Shown in pieces: positions 1 to 10,104 of a stretch of 64,000 nucleotides of DNA. The stretch is from Anaeramoeba flamelloides (taxonomy: Eukaryota > Metamonada > Anaeramoebidae). Numbering within the stretch: position 1 is the first letter of the stretch; the number at the start of each line of letters is the position of its first letter. Location of the stretch: positions 4,672,501 through 4,736,500 of the forward strand of contig JANTQA010000012.1 of the NCBI GenBank assembly GCA_027625915.1. The letters are read 5' to 3'. The notes beneath the pieces are model-generated. The model was not told where the DNA came from. It ran no database searches and saw only the letters and a list, made by a program, of their open reading frames with translations. The translations under genes were made by a program, and so were the position numbers.

Positions 1-3000
1 TGGTATATTTGATAAACGAAATCCAAAAGAGCCAAAAGGGGTTTAAAGACTACATATTGAGGCCATATTTAGAGCATGTCTTTAATTTGAACCAACTGAA
101 CGAAAGCAATCCAAACGGAAACGAAAATGGAAATGGAAATAAAAAAGAGAGCAAGTTAAAATTTTTTGATCAGATTATTCTTCTCTGGATTAAGCAGTTA
201 AAGGGCATTGATCAGAAACAAAAAAATAAAAAAATTGATCCCTCTCAGACTGAATTAATTAACTGCACATGGTTTTTATTTGGCATTATTATTAAGTCCA
301 TGGTATTAGATTTACATAAGCGCAAACTAATATCAACGAAAAAATCCCGAAGCTATTGGTTCCCCATCGAAACCTATTTAAATATTAAGGAACTAATCAA
401 CCAATTAAGAAAGCAAGTGGAGTTTTATATTGTCAAGGGGCAATTGCTTGCGAAGGAATTGAATCGTCAAATTGCCTATTTTTTAAAGGATTTGCTAAGC
501 ATATCCGACCGTGGGATCGTTTTTGAAATCAGCCACGACTATTTAAGAGATTTGGAATTTGGTGAAGATAAGAGTATCTTGCTACTATACGAATGCAGAT
601 TTGGATTCTTAAAGGTGTACACCGACCACGAGCATGAGATGCAACTGAATCTGCCCACTTTGCACCACTATGGGAACGGCTTCCAGGATTTGTTCCAAGA
701 GATACGATCAAAGCATTTCCTATCTTGGCTAATTTTGGGCCATTTGAATCAGACGTTCCTCAGCTACCATAAAGAAAACATTGAACGATCTGTGAATACC
801 GCTGTGTCAATGATCAGACAAAAGTTTACAAAATATGATCTCTCGGACAAGTTAACGAATGTTCATTATAAAGGCAGAGTGGCTGCAATTTATTTAAATT
901 TAATTTCCATCTTGCTTAACCATCGGGAGAAAATTAAAAAGTTTAAATTAATTATTAAAAGGAATATTTTGATCAATGCCCTGTTTGTTTTAAGAAACAT
1001 TGAAAAGATTTATTTTAGAGAATGGTGGAATAGGCAATCAAAGAATATCAGAATTGGGTTTTTTGATCTATTAAAGATTTGCATTCATTCCTTTGAATAC
1101 CAGGGCATGGAAAAATTAAAGGAAATCGCCAAGGAATCCAAAAGTAACGTTAAAAGCAGCGATTTGAAATCAATGTTTGAAAATAGATATGCGACAATGG
1201 GCGGCAACAATCGCCCCCAAAGGTTAGGATATCATCAAAGGGCAGAGCAATTTAAAAAGGGCACCCTCGAATATGATTCTAGTGCCTCGCCCAAAACAAA
1301 TAGCATCAATAGCAGCCCAAAGGAAAATAAAGACAATAATACTCGCGATAATAATAAAAATAACGGGATAAGAGAATTTAGGAAGCATAGAATGAGGACT
1401 TTAAATTATAAGGGAGAATTTAATAGACAAATGCTACACAAGAAACTTAATGAAACCAGCCCAATCACAAAACGTAAAGATACAGATAATGGCAATGACA
1501 ATGACAATGACAATGACAATGATAATAATAAGAAGAAGAGCGATCTCGATAATAATAAGAATAAGGTACAGAATCACCAACAGAATCTAACACTGAGCAA
1601 AGTAAATTCAGATCCTGAAAAAATAACAAGAAAGGCAAAAGAAAATAATATTAATAAAGATAACAACACCACTACCAACTCAAACACTCTAAATGCCAGA
1701 AGCACTGCTGCGAGACGGTGGTCAACAGTAAGATATTCCAAAAACCAGGGCGGGGGCACGGGAACCCTGCGCGGAACGCTACGCGGAACAATTACCAAGC
1801 AACCCTTCGATTTTGAAAATTTCGGTTTACAAAAGTCTTTATCGAATGAAACATCAATAATCATTTTGGATGTGATCTCACAAATAATGCTCTCCTTTAA
1901 AAGCGAATATCAAAAAGAAGATTTGAAAAATGAGCAGTCCATTTTAAGAATTTGCTTTGAATTAATTATTCAGTTATATAATACCAACCAATCTAATAAG
2001 TTTTTAAAAATGCTATTCAAAGTGTCCAAAATCTTAATTTTTGAATTTAAAAAAAAAATATTAATAGAAAAAAACCCAATCTTGAATTGGTTTTGTAATG
2101 AATTGTTTGTCAAAAGTATTTATCACGACGAAACTATTCGATCATTTGCCAATAGCTTTTTATTTTTATTAATCCAATTAAGCTATGAATTATCTGGCAA
2201 ATTCTATAAAATTACAAGAGGGTTGATATTGGCGTTACATAAGCAAGTATCGAAAAAGCAAGATAGCGATCCTGAGGAAAAAAGAGAATTCTTAGAAAAG
2301 ACATTTATAACTTTTAAAAGTTTATCAAAATTTTATCAAAATAAATATAAAAGCAAGGGCAAGGGTAAAAGTAAAACTCAAGGCAAAGGCAAAGGCAAAG
2401 GCAAAGGTAAAGGTCAAGTCAAAGGAAAGAATAGAAATGCAAACAATAAATTTAATAAAGGATTAAATAAAATCATTGAAGTTCTTTCCGGCATCCTGAA
2501 TGATTCAAGTAAGATCTATGACTTTGAATGGGACCCCGATATGAAATCCGACCTTATGCTAAGATTAGCCGATGGCTATCGGCATACACCGGATTTACGA
2601 ATGACGTGGCTGGATTCGCTAGTGGAGCATTATGTGAAAAACGAATATTACCCCGAGGCTGCAATAACTTCCCTATACCAGGGCGTGCTAATATCGGAAT
2701 ATTTATATTACACAAACCCTAAAAATATCTGTCTTCCGCGCGGCGCACATGACTTTATTCATTTAATTGAAGCAGCGAAAAATGAAATTAATTGTTTTAA
2801 AAATATTGATAATTTAAATGACATTGAACTAGAAAACTTTAGCGAAAAAATTTTGGTTGAAAAATTAACTTATTCGATAGAATACTCTAAAAAATGTAAA
2901 AGCTTTGAATTGGCCACAGAAATATATAAAATATTATTAAACATTTGGGAACACGAAAGGAATTTTGATCGGATTTCGAACGCATATTTGGATTTGAAGG

Positions 3001-3959
3001 GAATGTGCGACACCTTTATCCAAGAGGAAAACTTTGGTAGCTCAAGAATGTTTTCCAAATTCTATAGGGTCGGGTTCTATGGCTTACAATTTGGCTCCTT
3101 GGACAAAATGGAATTCATTTACCGAAAGCCACCAGAATTGATGATCTATGAACTCTCGGACCAATTTAAAGACAAATTTGGCAAGCAATATGGCAAAGAA
3201 AAGATCATAATCATCGAAGAAACGAAAAAAGTCGATCCATTGAAGTTGGACAACAATAAAAATTACATCCAAATTACCAGCGTTAATCCCTTTTTCAGCC
3301 AGAAGGAATTGGAAAGCAGGTTTTCCTACTATGAGAAGGGTAATAAAATTAATAAATTTTATTTTGAAACTGCGTATACACTGTCGGGTAAGCAGGAGCA
3401 TGCAGGGGTAGACGACCAATGCAAAATTAAAACAATTCTAACCACAGCGCACCAAGTTCCATTCTTGACGCCCAGGGTGAAGGTCATTAAAAGAGTGGAT
3501 ATCGAGCTTTCGCCCATACAAGTTTCAATTGAATCATTGCAAACCAGAATCACACATTTCAATACCGAATTCAACAAAAAGCAAAGATCATCCAATAATT
3601 TGCAATCGTTATTGCAGGGATCCCTATTAAGCCAAGTCAATGTCGGCCCCTTGGAAATCGCAAAGGTGTTTTTAGGCCATCCAAAGGATTACCCACAAAA
3701 TGAAATCGAAACCTTGAAAAGTATTTTCAAACAGTTCATGAAATGCTTACAAAAGGGGATCGAATTGAATTCCTATAATTTAGATTCCACTCAAACAGAT
3801 TTTCATAACGCTTTAAAAATCTCTTTTGAAAAAATGAAGGAACTTGTTAATGCCTTTTTATCGGGCGAAAATGAAAACCAAGAAATGCAGGAGTCAGTAA
3901 ACCTTTCACAAATGGTAACCTTTGATTTGAAAAAGGATGAAGATTCGAAAAACGATTAA
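1..3959 (+). CDS. DOCK-family Rho/Rac GEF, 3' part (DHR-2 domain), 5' end outside window
   Basis: The open frame runs in from the window edge without a stop, so the codon at 9 (TTG) is not a start; about 1316 residues are visible. The last ~450 residues match the DHR-2 catalytic domain of DOCK guanine-nucleotide exchange factors: lobe A begins near residue 835 (DLMLRLADGYRHTPDLRMTW, then ...EAAITSLYQGVLISEYL), followed by FYRVGFYG near 1020, YIQITSVNPFF near 1085, and the lobe C signature CKIKTILTTAHQVPF near 1138. Val1134 in HAGVDDQCK aligns, from memory of DOCK9, with the nucleotide-sensor valine that drives Mg/GDP release, so the GEF should be active. PIQVSIESLQ and LLQGSLLSQVNVGPLE close the domain as in the Zizimin (DOCK-C/D) group. 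Upstream residues are helical armadillo-like sequence interrupted by low-complexity tracts (NDNDND near residue 496-506, GKGKGK near 780-805). The DHR-1 lipid-binding domain would lie upstream of the window. Family assignment is firm; the subgroup is likely. Confidence 0.95.
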   Translation, partial: VYLINEIQKSQKGFKDYILRPYLEHVFNLNQLNESNPNGNENGNGNKKESKLKFFDQIILLWIKQLKGIDQKQKNKKIDPSQTELINCTWFLFGIIIKSMVLDLHKRKLISTKKSRSYWFPIETYLNIKELINQLRKQVEFYIVKGQLLAKELNRQIAYFLKDLLSISDRGIVFEISHDYLRDLEFGEDKSILLLYECRFGFLKVYTDHEHEMQLNLPTLHHYGNGFQDLFQEIRSKHFLSWLILGHLNQTFLSYHKENIERSVNTAVSMIRQKFTKYDLSDKLTNVHYKGRVAAIYLNLISILLNHREKIKKFKLIIKRNILINALFVLRNIEKIYFREWWNRQSKNIRIGFFDLLKICIHSFEYQGMEKLKEIAKESKSNVKSSDLKSMFENRYATMGGNNRPQRLGYHQRAEQFKKGTLEYDSSASPKTNSINSSPKENKDNNTRDNNKNNGIREFRKHRMRTLNYKGEFNRQMLHKKLNETSPITKRKDTDNGNDNDNDNDNDNNKKKSDLDNNKNKVQNHQQNLTLSKVNSDPEKITRKAKENNINKDNNTTTNSNTLNARSTAARRWSTVRYSKNQGGGTGTLRGTLRGTITKQPFDFENFGLQKSLSNETSIIILDVISQIMLSFKSEYQKEDLKNEQSILRICFELIIQLYNTNQSNKFLKMLFKVSKILIFEFKKKILIEKNPILNWFCNELFVKSIYHDETIRSFANSFLFLLIQLSYELSGKFYKITRGLILALHKQVSKKQDSDPEEKREFLEKTFITFKSLSKFYQNKYKSKGKGKSKTQGKGKGKGKGKGQVKGKNRNANNKFNKGLNKIIEVLSGILNDSSKIYDFEWDPDMKSDLMLRLADGYRHTPDLRMTWLDSLVEHYVKNEYYPEAAITSLYQGVLISEYLYYTNPKNICLPRGAHDFIHLIEAAKNEINCFKNIDNLNDIELENFSEKILVEKLTYSIEYSKKCKSFELATEIYKILLNIWEHERNFDRISNAYLDLKGMCDTFIQEENFGSSRMFSKFYRVGFYGLQFGSLDKMEFIYRKPPELMIYELSDQFKDKFGKQYGKEKIIIIEETKKVDPLKLDNNKNYIQITSVNPFFSQKELESRFSYYEKGNKINKFYFETAYTLSGKQEHAGVDDQCKIKTILTTAHQVPFLTPRVKVIKRVDIELSPIQVSIESLQTRITHFNTEFNKKQRSSNNLQSLLQGSLLSQVNVGPLEIAKVFLGHPKDYPQNEIETLKSIFKQFMKCLQKGIELNSYNLDSTQTDFHNALKISFEKMKELVNAFLSGENENQEMQESVNLSQMVTFDLKKDEDSKND
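1494..1530 (+). repeat. Hexanucleotide repeat coding Asn-Asp
   Basis: In-frame repeats of AATGAC/AATGAT inside the DOCK gene give an alternating ND tract. It lies in a linker between helical segments, typical of slippage-prone low-complexity inserts in this genome. Confidence 0.85.
2350..2425 (+). repeat. GGCAAA hexanucleotide array coding Gly-Lys
   Basis: A purine-rich array of GGCAAA/GGTAAA units codes (GK)n just before the DHR-2 domain of the DOCK gene. The same kind of array, in another gene, occurs at about 58976-59065 on the opposite strand. Confidence 0.85.
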
Positions 3960-4039
3960 CTTTTCATTTTTTTTTTATTATTATTATTATTATTTTATTC
4001 ATTATTATTATTATTATTTTAAGAAATAAGAAGATTTTA

Positions 4040-4583
4040 TTATCCCATATTACTTTTTCTATTTTTTATTTTTTGAGTGTTTGGCTTTACAAATTTATTC
4101 TTCAGATTTTTTTGGTACAAACTTTGAAAATTAAATATTTTGTCTCCATTTGGCGATCGGTATTTAACGAAAAGCCTGTTCACATCACCAATATAGCGAA
4201 GAAGAATTCTCGAAATCATCTTAACGTCAATAACATTGAGTTATATTGATTTTATTTTGACTCACAAGATATTTTCAAATATATGCAACTTTTCCTTTTT
4301 AGAAACTTTTCTTTTTCAAATTAGTAAATTTTAAATTGAAACTTATGAACAACAAATACATTCAATGGATTATATCTTTTCAGTTGGTATAAACATCAAA
4401 AAAAGATATCATATCTTGATTAATTTTACCTAAGGGTTTTTGTTAAAAAAAAGATCAGAAAACTCAAAGTAGAAGAATTTACATAGCTCTTTGAAAAAAC
4501 ATAAAATGGCAAAACGTATAATATCTAGAATCCTTTTTTAGTCTCTTCTCAAATTTATTTGATTCTTCAAGTTCAGAATCCAT
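4040..4583 (-). CDS. Small two-exon hypothetical protein (89 aa)
   Basis: Not recognised. On the minus strand an ATG at 4583 opens a coding-like exon (4583..4483, begins MDSELEESNKFEKRLKKDSR) that ends at a GTAAAT donor. After a 274 nt intron (4482..4209) a second exon (4208..4040) reads ILLRYIGDVNRLFVKYRSPN, then GDKIFNFQSLYQ and a basic tail, to a TAA. The codon phase joins (AT|A) and the composition of both exons is clearly less AT-biased than the DNA around them, which is why I call it a gene although each exon is shorter than 60 codons. The acceptor (TTTCGAG) is weak, and an alternative AG four codons upstream would give a different phase. The product would be basic, with no visible signal peptide or known motif. 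The gene is convergent with DOCK, about 80 bases between the two stops. Confidence 0.5.
4209..4482 (-). other. Intron of the 89-aa gene
   Basis: Donor GTAAAT at 4482-4477 is good. The acceptor at 4210-4209 is chosen because it restores the frame; it lacks a clear pyrimidine tract, so the exact 3' end is uncertain. Confidence 0.4.
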
Positions 4584-6255
4584 GGGAAATTGTTTTAGAA
4601 ATTTTAATTTATCTTCCCAAGAGAAAATTCAAATTTTTTCAATAAATTTTTAAATAAGAGATCAATTCAAAGATAATCAGTCTTAAAAGATAGCATTAAA
4701 AAAAATTTTATTTTGTTTAATTCTTTATTTTGTATTTAATCATTGATTTTTTCTTTAATTATTTGGCTTAACTTTTTCATTTCCAGGTTCTATTCAGGCT
4801 TGTTATTAAAAATTGTATGGAAGGTTTTTTTCTCATTTTCATTTTATCATATTGGGTAATATTTTATTATTTTTTGTTGGTCTTTTTTTTTGATCTTTTA
4901 ATATGTAGTATTTTTAGAAAAAGGAAACTTGAATTTAAAATTGAAATACTGTTATTACCAAGTTTATATGGATTATTTTGGCAACTAGAAGATATAATTT
5001 TTTTTTCACAATTCTAAAGAATTTCAAGATAACAAACAGAATGTCTCAAATTGAAAAAAAAAAACCTGAAACAAAAAAAAGTTGTGAAATGATTATTAAT
5101 TGTTCTAAAAATTGTTTTTTCACTGCTTAATAATTTCTTGAATTTAAGAATCAAACTCTGAAACATATAACTCTACTACTTATTGAAATGAGGATCAACG
5201 CAATTAAAGATTTTCAACACAATAGTTATTCAATTAATCAAAAACACAAATAAAAAAAAGATTTTCCAAACTTATAATAAAGATCTATATAACTCCTTTT
5301 TTTATTCAAAATAAGTAGATCTATTTGTGACAATTAAATAATTAAGTGATTCTTCGATAGGTATCTTGCTTTAATGAACTTTATGTAAGTTTATTACTAG
5401 TTTCATTAAAAATTTGTTTATTTATTAAACAGATTTGATTTGAAATTTATTAAAGAATGTACATCAATTTTCCTAATATTTACAATTAACAATCATGACC
5501 GGACTTATTTTCATTTTGTGGTTTTTTTATCAATTCTAATTGAAAAAAATGATAATTTTTTGCACGTCTCTCTTAAAAAAACTTTTTTAAAAATAAAGTC
5601 TTAATTCAGAATAGAACTTTTTGATATCTGAGAAAAGAATGTTTATATAAAATTTTTTTGCATAATTTGAATTATAGGAGTGAAAAAAATACCATACCTA
5701 AAAAAAATCATCATACACAATTTTTAATTTTATTATTAGGAAAATTATTTTGTAATTAATTAATATTATTGATGTGAATTTCTTTTTTTTTATATCAAAT
5801 TTTTTTTTTAAGAATCAAACTTTTAAAATATAAACTCACCCACTTATTAGAATGATGATTAATGAAATTGCACTTGTTCAAAACAGCATCCAATCAATCA
5901 AACAACAAGAATAAAAATTATCTTTTTCCAAACTCGATAGTCAACCTCTATAAACATTGATTGTTTTTCAAAAAAAGTTGATTTACTTTATTTTATCAAA
6001 CAATTACTTCAATATACTCCAGACACCCTACTTTAATAAACTTTAGGTAGGTTTATTACTAGTTTCATAAAAAATAATTTGGTTATTTTTAAAAAAAAGA
6101 AACTCATTTTATATATTTGCAATGACACAACAATTTTCATAATGTTCACAAATAAAAATCTTTTCAGGGATTTTTTTCATGTAGAGTATTTTTTTCCCTG
6201 AGCTAGTTGGATCATTTTTTAACACTTTTTCAACGAGTGAAAAACATTTTCAAAA
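4584..6255. other. Intergenic DNA with tandem duplication
   Basis: I see no convincing gene here. A 66-codon frame at 4817-5017 is hydrophobic, AT-driven sequence without family features. The right two thirds are two diverged direct copies of one segment, listed separately. Confidence 0.7.
5137..6170 (+). repeat. Diverged tandem duplication, offset about 663 bp
   Basis: The segment from about 5140 to 5500 recurs in the same orientation at about 5805 to 6170. Shared landmarks are AGAATCAAAC at 5147 and 5811, and TTATTACTAG at 5391 and 6053, giving a nearly constant offset of 662-664 bp. The second copy ends about 85 bp before the SMN start codon, so it may duplicate upstream control DNA of that gene. 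Confidence 0.8.
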
Positions 6256-6916
6256 ATGAATACAAACTCAATAATGAGCACATACAACCATCTCCTTGCT
6301 GGTTATTATGAATCAATCGGAATAAAAAGTACAGACAATGATGAAAAAGATCTCAAACAGAAATCAAATAATAAAGAAGAAACAAACCAAGAGGAGATCC
6401 AAAAGAAACAAGAACAAAACATTGAACAAAATTTAACTTTCCCAAAATTTATTGATAATCTTACATTAACCTCAAATCAAGATCAACAATTGGTAAAAAG
6501 ATTTCAGGATTTTAAAGATCAACTAAAGATCTTTAACCAAACAATTTTTAATGGTAAATGGGATCGAATAATGAATTTAATACAATCACAAGATCAAAAA
6601 ATTCAAAAAGATGGTGACACAAAAAATGAAATTATTTCAAATTTATTAATATCGTGGTACTACGCAGGTTACTATACTGGACTCCTTCAAGTTTGAATTA
6701 ATTTCTTTTGTTGGTTTATTTCGCTTTTACTGTGTTGCTTTCCTAATCCTACCAATGTTTTCTTTTTTTAATGTCTCTTCTTGATCAATCTTCTCATTTG
6801 GTTTATTCTTTTCTAAATGATAGGGATCTCAATTTAATGAAACAAAAGAAAAGAACAATGATATGGATCTTGAAAATAAGGAACTGACAAACAATAATGT
6901 TGAAAATAAAAATTAA
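6256..6916 (+). CDS. SMN: SMN (survival motor neuron) homologue, two exons
   Basis: SMN is the oligomeric core of the complex that loads Sm rings onto spliceosomal snRNAs. Exon 1 (6256..6690, 145 codons) ends in NLLISWYYAGYYTGLLQ, which is almost the YG box of fission yeast Smn1 (LIMSWYYAGYYTGLAEG); the YG box is the self-association helix. Read unspliced, the frame stops two codons later, but a GTTTGA...ATAG intron (6691..6823, phase 0) joins exon 2 (6824..6916), supplying the expected Gly and a short acidic, Asn-rich tail; total 175 aa. Residues 76-97 (DQQLVKRFQDFKDQLKIF) resemble the Gemin2-binding helix (D..L[IV]K.[FY]). No Tudor domain is present, as in yeast Smn1. Residues 8-23 (STYNHLLAGYYESIGI) are oddly YG-like. 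The assignment rests mainly on the YG box, which is very specific. Confidence 0.85.
6691..6823 (+). other. Intron of SMN homologue
   Basis: 133 nt, GT-AG, phase 0, T-rich before the acceptor. Splicing replaces a premature stop and completes the conserved YG box, so the call is well supported by homology. Confidence 0.85.
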
Positions 6917-7079
6917 TAAAACAGCATTATTTTTTTTTTTTTTGTTTATTTTTAAGGTACTGTTTACTTATCATGAATTTTCTGTATATCAAAGGAGTGG
7001 GCTACTCTCTAAAAATGATAATGTGAAAGTGTACTTATTTTGGTTGAAAAAATTCAAATCTCAAAAAAATAAATTAAAA

Positions 7080-7830
7080 TGGATCTCTTTGGTAAAAAAT
7101 TAAAAAAAAAAAATTTCTATGGAAAGAATCAAATATTCAATAAATGTAATTAAATTCAAAAAAAAATATTTTCAAGATCAAAGGCAAAATCAAAAAAAAA
7201 AAATTCAAGGATCTCAATGTTGAAAAAAATTAAATAACAAAAAAAAAATTTCTAATGAACAAATATTCAATAAATATAATTAAATTCAAAAAAAAATTAT
7301 TTCAAGATCTTGGAAAAATAATAACTTAAAAAAAAAATTCCTAGGATATCATTTACCGAAAAAAAATTTCAAGCAAAAAAAAAAAATACAGGATCTTAAG
7401 GCAAAAAATTCAATTAACAAATGAAAACATAAACCTGTCTTATTTAAAAAATTCGAATAACGAAAAAAAAAACAAGACTCTTCAATTATAAAAAACCAAA
7501 GAAAAAAAAAATTCAAGGAACTAAAAATTTAAAAGTTTGTCAAAAATAAAAAAAGTTTCACAGCATCTCAATAACAAAAAGAAGAATCTCAAATTTAAAA
7601 AACAGAAAAAAATAATTCAAAGTATCCTGGATTTCAAATGTCCAAATAACACAAACCAAAAATTCAAAGGATTTCAATAATAAAAATTCAAACAAAAAAA
7701 AAAATAAATTCATAGGATCTCAATGGCAAAATTCAAAAAACAAAAAAAAAAAATTGAAAGGATCACAAAAGGCAAAATCTAACGAACAAAAAAAATCATA
7801 TTGATCACAATTCAAAAAAAAATCACAATT
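7080..7830 (+). repeat. Decayed A-rich minisatellite
   Basis: Irregular repeats of a motif close to AAATTCAAGGATCTCAATGG separated by A runs. The clearest pair has a period near 129 bp: CAAATATTCAATAAATG at about 7131 and CAAATATTCAATAAATA at about 7260, both followed by AATTAAATTC and a TTTCAAGATC. Later units (7380, 7510, 7660, 7715, 7755) keep only the core. Confidence 0.7.
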
Positions 7831-9906
7831 TGAGACAATAATCTTCTGTTTTCTTTTTTTAAATTTCCAAATGGTTAAATTTCTTCCATTTAAAAAAAAA
7901 TTCGTTTTCTTTCAGTGCAAAATCAATTCAATTCAATTTAATCTAATTGAAAGGTTATTTTGTAACCCCCTATATTTGACAAATTAAGGATTCTGTAAAT
8001 ATTCTTTTGATTGAAATAAACCATTTGAGAAATGGAAAAAATGAAAAAAAAAATCTTTGTAGAGATCTCATAAAATACCAAAGAGTGTCACTCTAAACTA
8101 ACACAGTTGTTTTTAGACTAATAATTCAAAATGATTTAACTGGAAATTTGAGTGTCTATAAATGCCACTGACTTTTTTCTAGAATAATGTATTTGTTTTT
8201 TATTGTTGGTTTTTGGAATCTATAAAACAATGTATACTAGTTTGTTTGTAAATGGAATTCAGAACTTAAAAATAAAGATGAAAAAAAAAAATAGATTACA
8301 AAAAGATAATTTTAATGGTGGCGAGTGTGTCCTGAATTAGTTTGTCTTGAATACTAACTTATGGGTAACTATTTAAATCTCCGAATAATGAACTTATTTG
8401 AAGAATTAAGTGATAAAGTATCTATTTCAAGTCTTTCGGTAGATTAAAAAAGTTTTTTTGGCAACAACACTTCTTTTTAATAACAGTAACAACAAACAAA
8501 AAATGGGTTTAAACAAAACCATTTTCCTGTCAAAGGTAGCCCAATTGTGGACGAATTGCATATGTTTAAAGGGTTTGAATGGATATTAGAAGAAAAAATC
8601 TAATTTGGGAAATTACAAAAATGAAATCATTTTTTCACATTTTTGTTTTTTTTTTGGATTTTTTATTGACATGTAATTCATTTGCAAATTGTTTTTTACT
8701 GCAAGATCTTAAGTTATTTGGTAAAAATATGCTATTCTAATGTTATTGAAACAGTAAAAATGATTGTAGAGAAATCTTTTTGATTTTTATTGGGATTTTA
8801 TTTGATCATAAATAGAAGTTCAAAATGAGCATTGTTGTTTTTATCAATATGTGAAGAAGAATTTGATTTTATATATTTTTAGGAAAGTCTATTAATTTAT
8901 AAATTTTTTTCAGAATTAATATTAACTATCCTTTGACGCTTATTATTCTACTTATTACTTATTTGTTCTTCAAAGACCAATTATAAAAAATTATTAATAT
9001 TTGAAAAAAATTTTGGGGTTTTATGTTTGACAGAAAAAGAGTTTTAATCAAAAAGATATATTCAACATTAATTTTTTTTTGTTATAATCAGGATTATTGC
9101 AAAAATTTCAAAATAGCTAAGGATGATATTCAAGTAATAATAAATCTTGCTCAAATATACCATTAAATAATCCTTTGAAAAAAATTTTATTGAAATTTTT
9201 TTGATTTTTGATTATCAATTGATGGTTTAGGTGTTACTGTTAGTAGAGGAGATACAAGATAATTTATAGATTACAACTTTATATAATGACAATTTCGTCA
9301 ATGTTTTGAATCAAATGTTCAAAGTGACAACATAACAATAATATTTTCCAAAAAGATTAAAATTAAAAGTTAAAAAGTTACAATTGTTCAAAAGTTCGTT
9401 TTTTATTTAAATTTATGATTTTTTCAGCCGCTTTTAGAATAATTTTTCGAAAACAAATAAAAAAAAAAAAATGATTTTTATTTCATGGAATCTTAAAACA
9501 TATTTTTAATGTTGCAATAGGTTACTTACAAGTAAAAAAAATATATTTTTTGATTCGATTTTAGATTTAATTTTTTTTACTGAAATTATTCAAACACAAA
9601 ATAATTAGAATTGATAAATAGTTCCTAATGATAAAATAAAATTCTACTAAGGCCAACCTTAATTATTTCTAAACTTTTAGTAACAATGGAATATTTTTAA
9701 ATATTGTTTAAAGTCTATTTGTTTGTTATTATTATTTTACGAATTGTTGAATTCTATTATAGCCTATATTTAAATATAAAATAATTGTATATTTCTTATT
9801 AATTTATAAAAATAAACAACTTTATTCAAGGTTGCCCAAAAAAAGAAGAAGATCTGGAATTGGATCGAAATATAAAGGAAATTAGAATAATAAACTTAAC
9901 TGTGTA

Positions 9907-10104
9907 CAGTCAGTTTCACCTTTAAGACACAAAATTTCAACGAAATTTAAGGTACAAAAAAAATCTCAAATTAAGGTACAAAATTCAGATTCTAGTAAAA
10001 ATAAATTGTAAAAAAAAAAAATTCCAAATTTTGTGCCTTAATTTGAGATTTTTTTGTGCCTTAAATTTCGTTGAAAGTTTGTGCTTTAAAAGTGAAACTG
10101 ACTG
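9907..10104. mobile_element. Palindromic TA-flanked MITE, family 1, copy 1
   Basis: The element is one long imperfect palindrome: it begins CAGTCAGTTTCACC and ends GTGAAACTGACTG, with arms of about 85 bp. TA lies on both sides (9905-9906 and 10105-10106), the target-site duplication expected of Tc1/mariner-type transposons, whose ends often begin CAGT. Too short to code anything. Confidence 0.9.
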
